Origin: Flavobacterium omnivorum | Lineage (GTDB): Bacteria; Bacteroidota; Bacteroidia; Flavobacteriales; Flavobacteriaceae | Length of the DNA stretch: 64,000 nt | Direction of reading: 5' to 3' | NCBI RefSeq assembly: GCF_900099915.1 | Contig: NZ_FNDB01000002.1 | Location: forward strand, 323,099-387,098 | Part shown: positions 7,093-16,309 of the stretch, piece by piece | Layout of the letters: each line of letters opens with the position of its first letter | How positions within the stretch are numbered: position 1 is the first letter of the stretch | Translations under genes and position numbers: made by a program | Notes under the pieces: generated by a model | Seen by the model: only the letters and a program-made list of their open reading frames with translations | Told to the model about the DNA's origin: nothing | Database searches by the model: none

Positions 7093-8930
7093 AGTGCAAA
7101 TTTTTTATCCAAATCTTCCACACGCATCGTGATGAAAGTGGGTTTATGAAAAGGGGATGTATTAGGATCTTTACAGGCAAAAAGTCCATTAACCAAGTTT
7201 TCCTGTTCTTTTTCTGTAAGGTGTTTTCCTGTTTTTACGGCTAAACTTTTGGCCATGGATTTAGCAATCGTATCACTTTGACTGAAACTACTTTCTGGAA
7301 TTCCATCCTGTAAATCGGCTAATAATTGCTCTAAAACAAGGGATACTTCACTTTCTGTAACATTTACAGGTATTCCTGAAATGACAATATGATCGGTAGT
7401 ATTTTCTTCAAACACGAATCCAGTATTTTTTAATGACACTTGCAAATCCTGAATAAGTTCCATTTCACTACTAGAGAAGAACAAATTAAGGGGAAGCAAC
7501 AACTGCTGACTTGATGCTTGATGTACTGTCATATTTACCAGAAATTGTTCATACAAAACACGTTGATGTGCCCGTTGCTGATCTACAATTACCATTCCTG
7601 ACTTTATCGATGAAACGATGTATTTTTTATGAATTTGATACGTTTTATGAATTGAATGTTCTATGTCTTCATCATTGAATAAAGACGAGGTCATTTCTTC
7701 ATTTTCAAAGGTAATGTGGGCTATATCGTCTGTATCTTGTTTTAATCCTACGTATAAACTTTCCCAGTTCGCTGTTGATTCCGGCTTCTTATAATTAGAA
7801 AAGTGTTTGTTTGGCTTATCATCAGAAAACGGATTAAAATTACCATCCACCTGAATTGTTGGTGTAGCACCTTCTAAATCTTTATAATGATAAGGGGTAT
7901 CCAAATTGGAATCGCGATCAAAATCCAAAACTGGAGCAACATTAAACTGCCCTAAACCATGTTTTATAGAAGCTCTCAAAATAGCATATAAAGCCTGCTC
8001 ATCATCAAACTTTATTTCCGTTTTAGTAGGATGAATGTTGATATCAATCGTGTTTGGAGGCACTGATAAATTTAAAAAATAACTAGGCTGTGCACCGTCT
8101 TTCAAAATTCCATCATAAGCCGCCATCACCGCATGATGCAAATATCCACTTTTTATAAAACGATCGTTGACAAAGAAAAACTGTTCTCCTCTATTTTTTT
8201 TGGCAAATTCAGGTTTACTGACAAATCCTTGAATCGCTACGATTTCTGTTTCTTCCTGAACTGGTATTAATTTCTCATTGGTCTTACCCGAAAAAATAGT
8301 AACAATTCGTTGACGCAAAGTCGAGGGTGGCAAATTAAACATTTCGCTCCCGTTGTGGTAAAAAGTAAAATGTATTTTTGGGTGCGCCAAAGCAACCCGT
8401 TGAAATTCATCTACGACATGACGGTATTCCACCGTATCAGATTTTAGGAAATTCCGCCTTGCTGGAATATTAAAAAACAAATTTTTAACAGCGAACGATG
8501 TCCCTTTTGGCAAAACTGCTGCTTCCTGCGACACAAACTTACTGCCTTCAATAATGATATGCACTCCTAATTCTTCTTGATCTTGCTTGGTTTTCATTTC
8601 AACATGAGCAATCGCTGCAATAGAAGCCAATGCTTCTCCCCGAAACCCTTTAGTGTGCAATGAAAATAAATCTTCGGCATGACGAATCTTGGACGTGGCA
8701 TGCCGTTCAAAACACAACCGTGCATCAGTAACACTCATCCCCAAACCATTATCGATTACTTGCACTAGTGCTTTCCCAGCATCTTTAATAATTAGTTTGA
8801 TATCGGTTGCCTTAGCATCAACTGCATTTTCAAGGAGTTCTTTAACCACCGAAGCGGGTCTTTGAACCACTTCTCCAGCAGCAATTTGATTGGCAACATG
8901 ATCAGGAAGTAATTGAATTATACTCGACAT
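7089..8930 (-). CDS. mutL: DNA mismatch repair protein MutL
   Basis: A 613-residue mismatch-repair ATPase that links MutS to downstream nicking and unwinding. The N-terminal GHKL ATPase is complete: IAAGEVVQRPASVVKELLEN, then ENAVDA, DNGLGM, and TKGFRGEALASI. A variable linker (about 345-425) precedes the C-terminal dimerisation domain. There the endonuclease signature DQHA(x)2E(x)4E is replaced by DQQRAHQRVLYE (Asp450 on), and the CPHGRP-like motif by SPFHKP (592-597). Nicking activity is therefore doubtful. No mutH was seen in the window. The gene overlaps the downstream rhomboid gene by 4 bases. Confidence 0.96.
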   Translation of the reverse strand: MSSIIQLLPDHVANQIAAGEVVQRPASVVKELLENAVDAKATDIKLIIKDAGKALVQVIDNGLGMSVTDARLCFERHATSKIRHAEDLFSLHTKGFRGEALASIAAIAHVEMKTKQDQEELGVHIIIEGSKFVSQEAAVLPKGTSFAVKNLFFNIPARRNFLKSDTVEYRHVVDEFQRVALAHPKIHFTFYHNGSEMFNLPPSTLRQRIVTIFSGKTNEKLIPVQEETEIVAIQGFVSKPEFAKKNRGEQFFFVNDRFIKSGYLHHAVMAAYDGILKDGAQPSYFLNLSVPPNTIDINIHPTKTEIKFDDEQALYAILRASIKHGLGQFNVAPVLDFDRDSNLDTPYHYKDLEGATPTIQVDGNFNPFSDDKPNKHFSNYKKPESTANWESLYVGLKQDTDDIAHITFENEEMTSSLFNDEDIEHSIHKTYQIHKKYIVSSIKSGMVIVDQQRAHQRVLYEQFLVNMTVHQASSQQLLLPLNLFFSSSEMELIQDLQVSLKNTGFVFEENTTDHIVISGIPVNVTESEVSLVLEQLLADLQDGIPESSFSQSDTIAKSMAKSLAVKTGKHLTEKEQENLVNGLFACKDPNTSPFHKPTFITMRVEDLDKKFAL

Positions 8931-9064
8931 TAAAAAAATTAGGTTAAAAGTTTAACCCTTCGTCTGCGCTCAGGGTGACTATAGTTTATTAAAAAACCAA
9001 GAAACACAAATTTAATGAATTTCTACTGGGAATGCGGACATATTTAATCATAAAAAAAACAAAA

Positions 9065-9095
9065 AACCTATACTATTTAGAAGACAGTATAGGTT
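9065..9095 (-). terminator. rho-independent terminator of ribH
   Basis: Perfect 10-bp arms AACCTATACT (9065-9074) and AGTATAGGTT (9086-9095) lie just downstream of the ribH stop on the minus strand. A T-run follows on that strand. Confidence 0.8.
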
Positions 9096-9117
9096 AAATA
9101 ATTAATTTTTTTGTAGA

Positions 9118-9693
9118 TTATTCCTTCAGTTCCAAAGGTTTTCCTTCTTCAATTTGAATGGCTCCTGAGGATAATAAATGTTGATTGTCTATTTGATGTG
9201 ATAAAGAAGCTTGCTGGCGAATATAGGCCATTTTTATAGCCGCAATAGCCGCTTCAGTACCTTTATTCCCGTGAATTCCTCCGCTTCTATCTATGGACTG
9301 TTGCATCGTATTATCGGTCAAAACACAAAAAATAACTGGAATATCCGTTTGTACATTCAAATCTTTAATTCCTTGGGTTACTCCTTCGCAAACAAAATCA
9401 AAATGCTTGGTCTGTCCTTGAATGACACATCCAATTGCAATTACAGCATCTACATTTTGTGTTTGCAACATTTTCTTTGAACCATATATGAGTTCGAAAC
9501 TACCAGGAACATTCCAGCGAATAATATGCTGGGCTGGAACTTGGTTTTCTAAAAGGGCGTCAATTGCGCCTTTAAAAAGTCCTTCAGTTATAGTATCATT
9601 CCATTCTGCAACAACAATCCCAAAACGAAAATCTTTCGCATTTGGAATTGAATTTTTATCGTAATCCGATAAATTTTTATTTACGGTAGCCAT
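9118..9693 (-). CDS. ribH: 6,7-dimethyl-8-ribityllumazine synthase
   Basis: Condenses 5-amino-6-ribitylaminouracil with 3,4-dihydroxy-2-butanone 4-phosphate in riboflavin synthesis, usually as a large icosahedral or pentameric assembly. The protein has 191 residues. Family landmarks are [13 protein letters not shown], the [17 protein letters not shown] substrate region, [18 protein letters not shown] and [22 protein letters not shown]. The catalytic His lies in TKHFDFV. After the core ends (about 165) there is a C-terminal tail of about 25 residues with no recognised motif, ending KPLELKE. It follows the TPR gene on the minus strand with a 105-base gap. Confidence 0.96.
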   Translation of the reverse strand: MATVNKNLSDYDKNSIPNAKDFRFGIVVAEWNDTITEGLFKGAIDALLENQVPAQHIIRWNVPGSFELIYGSKKMLQTQNVDAVIAIGCVIQGQTKHFDFVCEGVTQGIKDLNVQTDIPVIFCVLTDNTMQQSIDRSGGIHGNKGTEAAIAAIKMAYIRQQASLSHQIDNQHLLSSGAIQIEEGKPLELKE

Positions 9694-9798
9694 TTGATTG
9701 TAGTTTTATGATTCTAGATTTTATATTTCAGATGTTAAAGATAGAATTTTGAAATCAGAAATCGACCCTCTTGAATCACCAATCTTAATTCACTTTTA

Positions 9799-10575
9799 CT
9801 ATTGTGCTAATCCCATCAAAACATCAACTGAAGCCGCTTCTGGGGTAGCTTCATAGTTGTCTTTAATATCTGTAAAATATTTTAATGCATCTGCTTTATT
9901 CCCTAATGCCAAAGCTGTTTTACCAGCTTTCAACAAGAAACGAGGTGTTGTAAAATCATTTTTATTTGATTCAGCAGCTTTCACGTAATTTTCTAAAGCT
10001 TCTTTCGGTTGATTTTTTTGAGAATAAGCATCTCCTATTGCTCCTTTTGCCAAAGCTCCTAAAACAATATCGTCTGATTTAAATTTATTAAGGTAATCAA
10101 TCGCTTCAGTATATTTTCCTGTATTCAAATACGCAATACCGGCATAATAATTAGCTAAATTTCCCGCATCGGTTCCAGAATATTCATCTGCGATTTTCAA
10201 AAATCCAAATTTACCTTCGGATCCATTCAACGACAATTTATACAAAGAATCACTAGCTACTCCATCCGTTGCTTTTTGAAAATTTTGCTGTGCAAGAAAC
10301 ATTTCATTAGCCGCTTCCTCTTGTTGTGGTGCAGCAATAAACCTTTGATACCCTAAATAACCAATAGTAAAGAGGGCAGCAGCAGCAACTAATCCAATAA
10401 TAATTTTTTGATTTTTAGCAACCCAATCCTCAGTTATTGTAGCAGTTTCATCTAATTTTGAAAAAACTTCAGCAGTTGTGCTGTCTTTTTCATCAATTAC
10501 CACAGCTTCAACTCCTTCTCCTTTTACTTCTTTTTCTTTTGGTGCTTTATATCCTCTTTTATTGTAAGTAGCCAT
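9799..10575 (-). CDS. membrane-anchored tetratricopeptide-repeat protein
   Basis: A 258-residue protein with a charged N-terminal cytoplasmic part (about 1-55), one membrane helix (about 58-76, IIIGLVAAAALFTIGYLGY), and a periplasmic part built of TPR helices. Repeats are visible at NLANYYAGIAYLNTGKYTEA, AKGAIGDAYSQKNQPKEALE and PRFLLKAGKTALALGNKADA. The layout resembles the YfgM/Tol-Pal-associated type of TPR adapter, a scaffold for protein complexes, but the partner is unknown. It is divergent from recF, and in Flavobacteriaceae this ribH-TPR-recF order is regular. Confidence 0.85.
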   Translation of the reverse strand: MATYNKRGYKAPKEKEVKGEGVEAVVIDEKDSTTAEVFSKLDETATITEDWVAKNQKIIIGLVAAAALFTIGYLGYQRFIAAPQQEEAANEMFLAQQNFQKATDGVASDSLYKLSLNGSEGKFGFLKIADEYSGTDAGNLANYYAGIAYLNTGKYTEAIDYLNKFKSDDIVLGALAKGAIGDAYSQKNQPKEALENYVKAAESNKNDFTTPRFLLKAGKTALALGNKADALKYFTDIKDNYEATPEAASVDVLMGLAQ

Positions 10576-10806
10576 TTATTTTTAATTTAGTGAATCGCAA
10601 AAATAAAATTTTTATTCAATCCCACATAAAAAATATGCTTTTATATTTAAAAAAAATATCCTGTCCAATTCTTTCGTTCCAAAGGCGAAATAAATCCCAG
10701 AGAAAAAAGAGAAATACCCTTTTTATCAATAATTTTCGATAATTTGCACCCTCTTTAAAACAGCTGTTCAAAAACAGCAAAGTTCTCAATACCAGCAAGC
10801 CTTACC

Positions 10807-11886
10807 ATGTATTTAAAAAAGATTTCATTATTCAATTATAAGAACTTTTCAGAAGCAAATTTCGATTTTGATAGCAAAATAAACTGTTTTGTGGGTAAAA
10901 ACGGTATTGGAAAAACAAATGTACTGGATGCAATCTACCATCTGGCGTACGGAAAAAGTTATTTTAATCCGTTAGCCGTCCAAAACATTAAACATGGCGA
11001 GGAATTTTTTGTAATTGATGCTGAATTTGAAAAAAAAGACAGAACGGAACAAATCGTTTGCAGCTTAAAAAAAGGCCAAAAAAAAATATTAAAGCGCAAT
11101 GGAAAAGCGTACGATAAATTTTCGGATCATATTGGCTTTATTCCTTTGGTTATTATCTCTCCAGCGGACAGGGATTTAATTGTAGAAGGCAGCGAAACTA
11201 GGCGGAAATTTATGGACAGTGTCATTTCGCAATTGGATTCGGCTTATTTGCAACAACTCATTCAATACCAGAAGGTCATGAGCCAGCGCAATGCCTTGCT
11301 AAAATACTTTGCGTTGAATCATGTTTTTGACATCGATACGCTATCTATATATAATGAGCAACTCCATGGTTTTGCCCAATCTATTTTCGAAAAAAGAAAA
11401 GAATTTATCGAAGATTTAATACCTATTTTCAACAGGCATCATCAAGCCATAACTGGTTCTCAAGAAACCGTACAATTGGTTTACGAAAGTCACTTATTTG
11501 AAAAGGATTTATTGACACTTTTAAAAGAAAATAGCAATAAAGACAGGACTTTACAATACACTAGTGTAGGAATACATAAAGACGATTTAGCCTTTGAAAT
11601 TGACCACCACCCTATAAAGAAATTTGGATCACAAGGACAACAAAAATCATATCTAATCGCTTTGAAATTAGCCCAATTTGAATTTTTAAAGAAGCAAAGT
11701 GGCGTAAAACCCATCCTTCTTTTTGATGATATCTTTGATAAGCTAGATGAAAGTCGGGTAGCTAAAATTATCGAAATGGTCAACAGCGCTACTTTTGGAC
11801 AACTCTTTATTTCCGACACGCATCAAGAACGAACCGAAGCGATTCTAAAATCAACACATCAGACCTATAGAATATTTAACTTATAA
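10807..11886 (+). CDS. recF: DNA replication and repair protein RecF
   Basis: An ABC/SMC-like ATPase that helps load RecA at single-strand gaps through RecFOR. The protein has 359 residues. Walker A is GKNGIGKTN (30-38), the signature region is [19 protein letters not shown], and Walker B is [16 protein letters not shown]. The N-terminal [14 protein letters not shown] is a typical RecF opening. Divergent transcription from the TPR gene leaves a 231-base AT-rich control region. The sequence GATAATTTGCACC near 10739 resembles a TAnnTTTG promoter with one base missing. All catalytic motifs are intact. Confidence 0.96.
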   Translation: MYLKKISLFNYKNFSEANFDFDSKINCFVGKNGIGKTNVLDAIYHLAYGKSYFNPLAVQNIKHGEEFFVIDAEFEKKDRTEQIVCSLKKGQKKILKRNGKAYDKFSDHIGFIPLVIISPADRDLIVEGSETRRKFMDSVISQLDSAYLQQLIQYQKVMSQRNALLKYFALNHVFDIDTLSIYNEQLHGFAQSIFEKRKEFIEDLIPIFNRHHQAITGSQETVQLVYESHLFEKDLLTLLKENSNKDRTLQYTSVGIHKDDLAFEIDHHPIKKFGSQGQQKSYLIALKLAQFEFLKKQSGVKPILLFDDIFDKLDESRVAKIIEMVNSATFGQLFISDTHQERTEAILKSTHQTYRIFNL

Positions 11887-11961
11887 CTTTTATTTAGCAC
11901 TTTATTGACTTCAAAAATTTAAAAATTACCTAATTTAGCTTATTACATTTAAAAAAAAACA

Positions 11962-12660
11962 ATGAAATACAATCCAATACTAGTGCTACTCCTCTCTTTT
12001 GTAATGCTATCGTGTAACGGTCAATCTTCAAAGTACAGTAAATCGATCGACGCGAAAGCTTTTTCTGAAAAAATCGCAGCAACACCAAATCCACAAATTC
12101 TCGACGTAAGAACTCCCGAGGAGTTTGCCTCAGATCATATCGACAAGGCTATAAATATAAATTGGCTAGGAGACAGTTTTGTTGTGGACAGTAAAAAACT
12201 AGACAAAACAAGGCCTCTTTTTGTGTATTGTAAAAGCGGAGCAAGAAGTCAAAACGCGGTTCAAAAACTAGAAGAACTTGGTTTTACAAATTTATACCAA
12301 TTGCAAGGGGGAATTCTAAAATGGGAGGCTTCAGGATTTTCTAAACCAACTGACAAAATTAGCGGAATGACGGAGCAGGAATACAATAATTTACTACGCT
12401 CTGATAAAAAAGTATTGATCGATTTTTACGCAGAGTGGTGTGCTCCTTGCAAAAAAATGAAACCCTTCCTTTTAAAAATGGAAAAAGAATTGGCAGATAA
12501 AGTAACTATCATTCGCTTGGATGCCGATAAAAACAAAACCTTGATGACCGAAATGAAAATAAGTGAGCTTCCCACGCTACTACTATATGATAATGCGACA
12601 GTAAAATGGAGACAATCTGGTTTTGTAAGCGAAGAAGAATTAAGAAAACAAATACAATAG
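11962..12660 (+). CDS. lipoprotein fusing a rhodanese domain to a thioredoxin domain
   Basis: A 232-residue protein predicted to be exported and lipidated (LSFVMLSC, Cys18). Residues about 30-127 form a rhodanese domain with ILDVRTPEEFASDHI and the active loop YCKSGARS (Cys90). Residues about 135-232 form a thioredoxin domain with the redox motif EWCAPCKKMKPF (Cys160, Cys163) and cis-Pro region SELPTLLLY. Such fusions could pass sulfane sulfur or electrons between the two domains in the periplasm; the substrate is unknown. It lies 6 bases before a DUF2461 gene, which suggests co-transcription. Confidence 0.93.
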   Translation: MKYNPILVLLLSFVMLSCNGQSSKYSKSIDAKAFSEKIAATPNPQILDVRTPEEFASDHIDKAININWLGDSFVVDSKKLDKTRPLFVYCKSGARSQNAVQKLEELGFTNLYQLQGGILKWEASGFSKPTDKISGMTEQEYNNLLRSDKKVLIDFYAEWCAPCKKMKPFLLKMEKELADKVTIIRLDADKNKTLMTEMKISELPTLLLYDNATVKWRQSGFVSEEELRKQIQ

Positions 12661-12666
12661 CTCAAA

Positions 12667-13338
12667 ATGCTTTCAAAAGAAACCCTACAATTTCTAGATG
12701 ATTTAAAAGCCAACAACAATCGAGATTGGTTTTTGGAAAACAAAAAACGATACGAATCTTTCAAAAAAGACTACCAACAATTAGTTGCTGATTTCCTAGA
12801 CGCCATGAAACCGCTTGATCCTTCACTAGAAATGTTGGAGGTCAAAAATTGTACTTTTAGAATCAATCGTGACATTCGGTTTTCCAAAGACAAGACGCCC
12901 TACAAAACCCATTTAGGAGTCTGGCTTTCCTCTGGTGCCAAAGGGTTGAATCGTTCCGGGTATTATATTCACTTAGAAAAAGGAGCTAGTTTTATTGCAG
13001 GTGGATTGTATTGTCCCGAAGCAGATGACCTAAAAAAAATGCGTAAAGAAATTGCCTTTTTCTATGATGATTTAGAAGCCATTCTTGACGAAATAAATTT
13101 CAAAAAAGAGTTTAAGGATTTTGATAGAAATGAAAAAAACATGCTAAAAAATCCACCTAGAGGTTATGAAAAAGAACATCCAGCTATTGAATTACTAAAA
13201 TTAAAAAGCTTTGAGTCTTCGCAAAAAATTGAGTTCTCCAGCGTTTCTAAAAAAGATTTTGTTGCGGTCATGAGTCATAAATTAATTGCACTAAAACCAT
13301 TGAATGACTTTATAAATCGCGCTTTAACGTCGGAATAA
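12667..13338 (+). CDS. DUF2461 family protein
   Basis: A 223-residue soluble protein of the DUF2461 (TIGR02453-like) family. Recognisable parts are FLDDLKANNNRDWFLENKKRY at the N-terminus, FRINRDIRFSKDKTPYKTHLG in the middle, and GYYIHLEKGASFIAGGLYCP after it. The family is widespread but its activity is unknown. The gene starts 6 bases after the rhodanese-thioredoxin gene and ends 5 bases before the glycosyltransferase gene, so a four-gene operon ending with asnB is likely. Confidence 0.9.
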   Translation: MLSKETLQFLDDLKANNNRDWFLENKKRYESFKKDYQQLVADFLDAMKPLDPSLEMLEVKNCTFRINRDIRFSKDKTPYKTHLGVWLSSGAKGLNRSGYYIHLEKGASFIAGGLYCPEADDLKKMRKEIAFFYDDLEAILDEINFKKEFKDFDRNEKNMLKNPPRGYEKEHPAIELLKLKSFESSQKIEFSSVSKKDFVAVMSHKLIALKPLNDFINRALTSE

Positions 13339-13343
13339 TTACA

Positions 13344-14411
13344 ATGAAAAAAAAGAAAATACTTTTTCTTGGCGAATCCTATAGAGCCGATGCGATCACG
13401 TGGATGAACGGACTAAAGGAATTTGGTGATTTCGAAATTATTACTTGGGAATTAAAAACACCCAGCAATTGCTTCCATAATCGCATTTTAAGGATTTTCG
13501 AATTTCAATTTGCTATTTTTAAAATTAGAGAAATAATCAAATTACAGAAGCCTGATATGGTCATTGCAGAACGCACAACCAGCTATGGCTTCCTTGCAGC
13601 ATTATCAGGAGTAAAACCTGTTGCAATAGCACAGCAAGGAAGAACTGATTTATGGCCAGAAAAATCTCTCTCGTTACCATTAAAAAAAATTATTCAACAT
13701 TATGCTTTTCAAAAAGCGGATTTAATACATGCTTGGGGACCTATTATGACCCTTTCTATGATCAAGGCAAAGGCAGATATGACTAAAGTTTTAGTATTGC
13801 CAAAAGGAATTGATTTGAGGAAATTTGGAAACACAAATAAGGCAACACCCGAAAAAATTTGTGCTATTGTAACACGCTCTTTGCTGCCAGAATACCGCCA
13901 TGCCACTATTCTAAAATCTTTTGGGATTTTAAACCAAAAAGGAATTGATTTCGAACTGACCATTATAGGTAATGGAACTGAACTTCCAACTTTAAAAAGT
14001 TTAGCTAAAAAACTAAAGATTGAAAAGAAAGTGAATTTTATGGGAAGAATTCCAAACACGGAGTTACCCACGTTATTACAAAAATCAAATATTTACATCA
14101 GCATGCCAATAACGGAAGGGGTTTCCGCCTCTTTATTTGAAGCTATGGCTTGTTATTGCTATCCTATTGTAACCGATATCCCTGGAAATAAAAGTTGGAT
14201 TACCCATCGAGAAAACGGGGGACTCGTTGCTATTGATGATCATGCAAAACTAGCAGAAGAATTGATCTGGTCCTTTGAAAATAAAGCGCATCGCGAGCAA
14301 GCCGTTACTAAAAACGGAATATTTGTGGAAGAAAATGCTAATTACAAGATCAACATGAAGATTATTGCTCATAAATACCACGAATTAATCAACTCTAATC
14401 TTCCTGACTAA
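13344..14411 (+). CDS. glycosyltransferase, GT4-like (GT-B fold)
   Basis: A 355-residue predicted glycosyltransferase. The N-terminal half has a GT-B donor/acceptor pattern (ILFLGESYRADAITWMNGL). The C-terminal half has the GT4 features VNFMGRIPNTELPTLLQKSN and ISMPITEGVSASLFEAMAC, where the EGxxxxxxEAMA stretch contacts the nucleotide sugar. No signal peptide is seen, as expected for a cytosolic enzyme. It lies 5 bases after DUF2461 and 2 bases before asnB. Pairing with an AsnB-type amidotransferase is often seen in surface polysaccharide loci, but no other such genes are adjacent. The sugar is unknown. Confidence 0.88.
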   Translation: MKKKKILFLGESYRADAITWMNGLKEFGDFEIITWELKTPSNCFHNRILRIFEFQFAIFKIREIIKLQKPDMVIAERTTSYGFLAALSGVKPVAIAQQGRTDLWPEKSLSLPLKKIIQHYAFQKADLIHAWGPIMTLSMIKAKADMTKVLVLPKGIDLRKFGNTNKATPEKICAIVTRSLLPEYRHATILKSFGILNQKGIDFELTIIGNGTELPTLKSLAKKLKIEKKVNFMGRIPNTELPTLLQKSNIYISMPITEGVSASLFEAMACYCYPIVTDIPGNKSWITHRENGGLVAIDDHAKLAEELIWSFENKAHREQAVTKNGIFVEENANYKINMKIIAHKYHELINSNLPD

Positions 14412-14413
14412 AT

Positions 14414-16261
14414 ATGTGTGGAATTAACGGAATCTTGCATTTACAATCCCAAAAAAAAGTAGACGAACGCATTCTCATCAAGATGCGTGATTCGCTAGAG
14501 CATCGCGGCCCTGATGACAAAGGTATATTTATTGACAATAACATTGGTTTTGGACACAGACGATTGTCAATATTAGATGTTTCTAGCGCCGGCCATCAGC
14601 CCTTTCTTTCGAATGATGGAAGATATGTGATGACCTATAATGGCGAAATCTATAACTATAAAGAATTTTATCCAGAGTTGAAGAGTAATGGATTTGACAT
14701 TGAAACCACTTCAGATACGGAAGTTCTGATGAAATTGTTTGAGTTGCACGGCTTAAAAATGCTGCACCGCCTCAATGGAATGTTTGCCTTTGCGATTTGG
14801 GATAAATTAGAAAAAAAACTAATTGTTGCCCGAGATCGAATGGGTGTAAAACCCTTGTATTATTCTTTTTATAACGAAATTTTTTATTTTGCATCGGAGC
14901 AAAAAGCACTTTTTACCGCAGGTGTTCCGCTAAAAATGGCACAGGAAGGGCTAGAAGAATATATATTTAATCGATTTGTAGCCGGTGAAAACACGCTGTA
15001 CCAAAACGTAAAAAAAGTATTGCCCGGACATGTAATGACCCTACACGAAGGCGGAAAAGTTACGACCGAAAAATGGTGGGATTTGAAAAAAGAAATACAG
15101 AACCAGCCTAAAATTAAAAATCCTGTAGAATGGTTTCGAGAAACATTTGATGATTCTATAAAAATGAGAATGATCAGTGACGTTCCTGTCGGTGTTTTAT
15201 TAAGTGGCGGACTGGACTCCTCCTCTGTTTTAGCTTCTCTACACCACCAAAATTACAAAGACATTGAAACCTTTAATATTGGCTTTAAAGAAAAGGAACA
15301 TAACGAATCGCACTTAGCCAAAATGATGGCTGAGAAATTTGATTATGGATTTCACACCATGCAATTAGAAAATCAAAATCTTTATGATCAATTGTTAAGT
15401 GCCACTTATTTTCAGGATGAACCTATTATGCATTTAAGTGAACCACATCTTTTAGCCCTGTCGAAAATGGCAAAACCATCAGTAAAAGTTTTGCTTTCTG
15501 GCGAAGGTGCTGATGAATTAATGGGTGGATACGTACGCTACAAAGCATTAAAATATCCCTCCTTATTAAATTCAATTGCAACAATTGGTGCTTTGGATCT
15601 TTTTAACAAACAACCTCGTTATGATAAGCTAACGCGTTATGCGCAAATTAGTAAAAAATCGGAACTGGTCATTTTTAATGGTTCCAATATCTATCCAAAA
15701 GATATCGCGGAAATTTATGGAATTAATGCACTTCCAAAAAATGAATATAGGAAGCAAATTTATAAAGACGCAAAATCGTTATACCCAGAAAATTTACGAA
15801 GACAGGCGCTTTATTTTGATCAACATACTTACTTGTGCTCACTATTGGATCGAAATGACCGCTGCACGATGGGCGCTTCTATTGAATGCAGAGAACCCTT
15901 TTTAGATCCAAGACTGATAATTGGCTTGGGCTCCTTAGATGACAAATGGTTATTTGCTGGAAAAAAATGGAAATTCATCCTCAAAAAGGCAATGCAAGAG
16001 CGTCTGCCCAATGAAATTCTGCAATTTAAAAAAGTAGGCTTAAGTGCCCCTTGGGGAGATTATATTACAAAAAGCACCGCTTTTAAAGACGAATTAGAAT
16101 CATTTTCGAAAAGTGAACTTTTTCAAATGCCGTATTTTGAACACATCAACATCCAAAAACTTGTAGTGAATTTACAAAAAGGAGATAACCGAATGACACC
16201 GTACATTATGCCGTTATTTATGATGCATATCTGGATGAAATCCTATGCAGCTAAATTTTAA
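14414..16261 (+). CDS. asnB: asparagine synthase (glutamine-hydrolysing)
   Basis: A 615-residue two-domain amidotransferase. The N-terminal class II glutaminase starts with the nucleophile Cys2 (MCGINGIL) and carries EHRGPDDKG, GHRRLSILD and YNGEIYNY. The C-terminal synthetase has the PP-loop SGGLDSS (264-270) and GEGADELMGGYVRY. Amidation may form asparagine or modify a sugar acid, since AsnB-like enzymes also act in surface glycan synthesis. The neighbouring glycosyltransferase, 2 bases upstream, keeps that option open. Catalytic motifs are intact. Confidence 0.92.
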   Translation: MCGINGILHLQSQKKVDERILIKMRDSLEHRGPDDKGIFIDNNIGFGHRRLSILDVSSAGHQPFLSNDGRYVMTYNGEIYNYKEFYPELKSNGFDIETTSDTEVLMKLFELHGLKMLHRLNGMFAFAIWDKLEKKLIVARDRMGVKPLYYSFYNEIFYFASEQKALFTAGVPLKMAQEGLEEYIFNRFVAGENTLYQNVKKVLPGHVMTLHEGGKVTTEKWWDLKKEIQNQPKIKNPVEWFRETFDDSIKMRMISDVPVGVLLSGGLDSSSVLASLHHQNYKDIETFNIGFKEKEHNESHLAKMMAEKFDYGFHTMQLENQNLYDQLLSATYFQDEPIMHLSEPHLLALSKMAKPSVKVLLSGEGADELMGGYVRYKALKYPSLLNSIATIGALDLFNKQPRYDKLTRYAQISKKSELVIFNGSNIYPKDIAEIYGINALPKNEYRKQIYKDAKSLYPENLRRQALYFDQHTYLCSLLDRNDRCTMGASIECREPFLDPRLIIGLGSLDDKWLFAGKKWKFILKKAMQERLPNEILQFKKVGLSAPWGDYITKSTAFKDELESFSKSELFQMPYFEHINIQKLVVNLQKGDNRMTPYIMPLFMMHIWMKSYAAKF

Positions 16262-16309
16262 TTCTTACTTTTGACCAAGAATATATAATTCAAATACGCC
16301 CTTTCGTTT

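Noticed and set aside
10616..10798. A 60-residue minus-strand frame upstream of recF
   Set aside because: Its Phe/Trp/Lys-rich content and position across the recF control region look like chance AT-rich coding; no ribosome-binding context or family.
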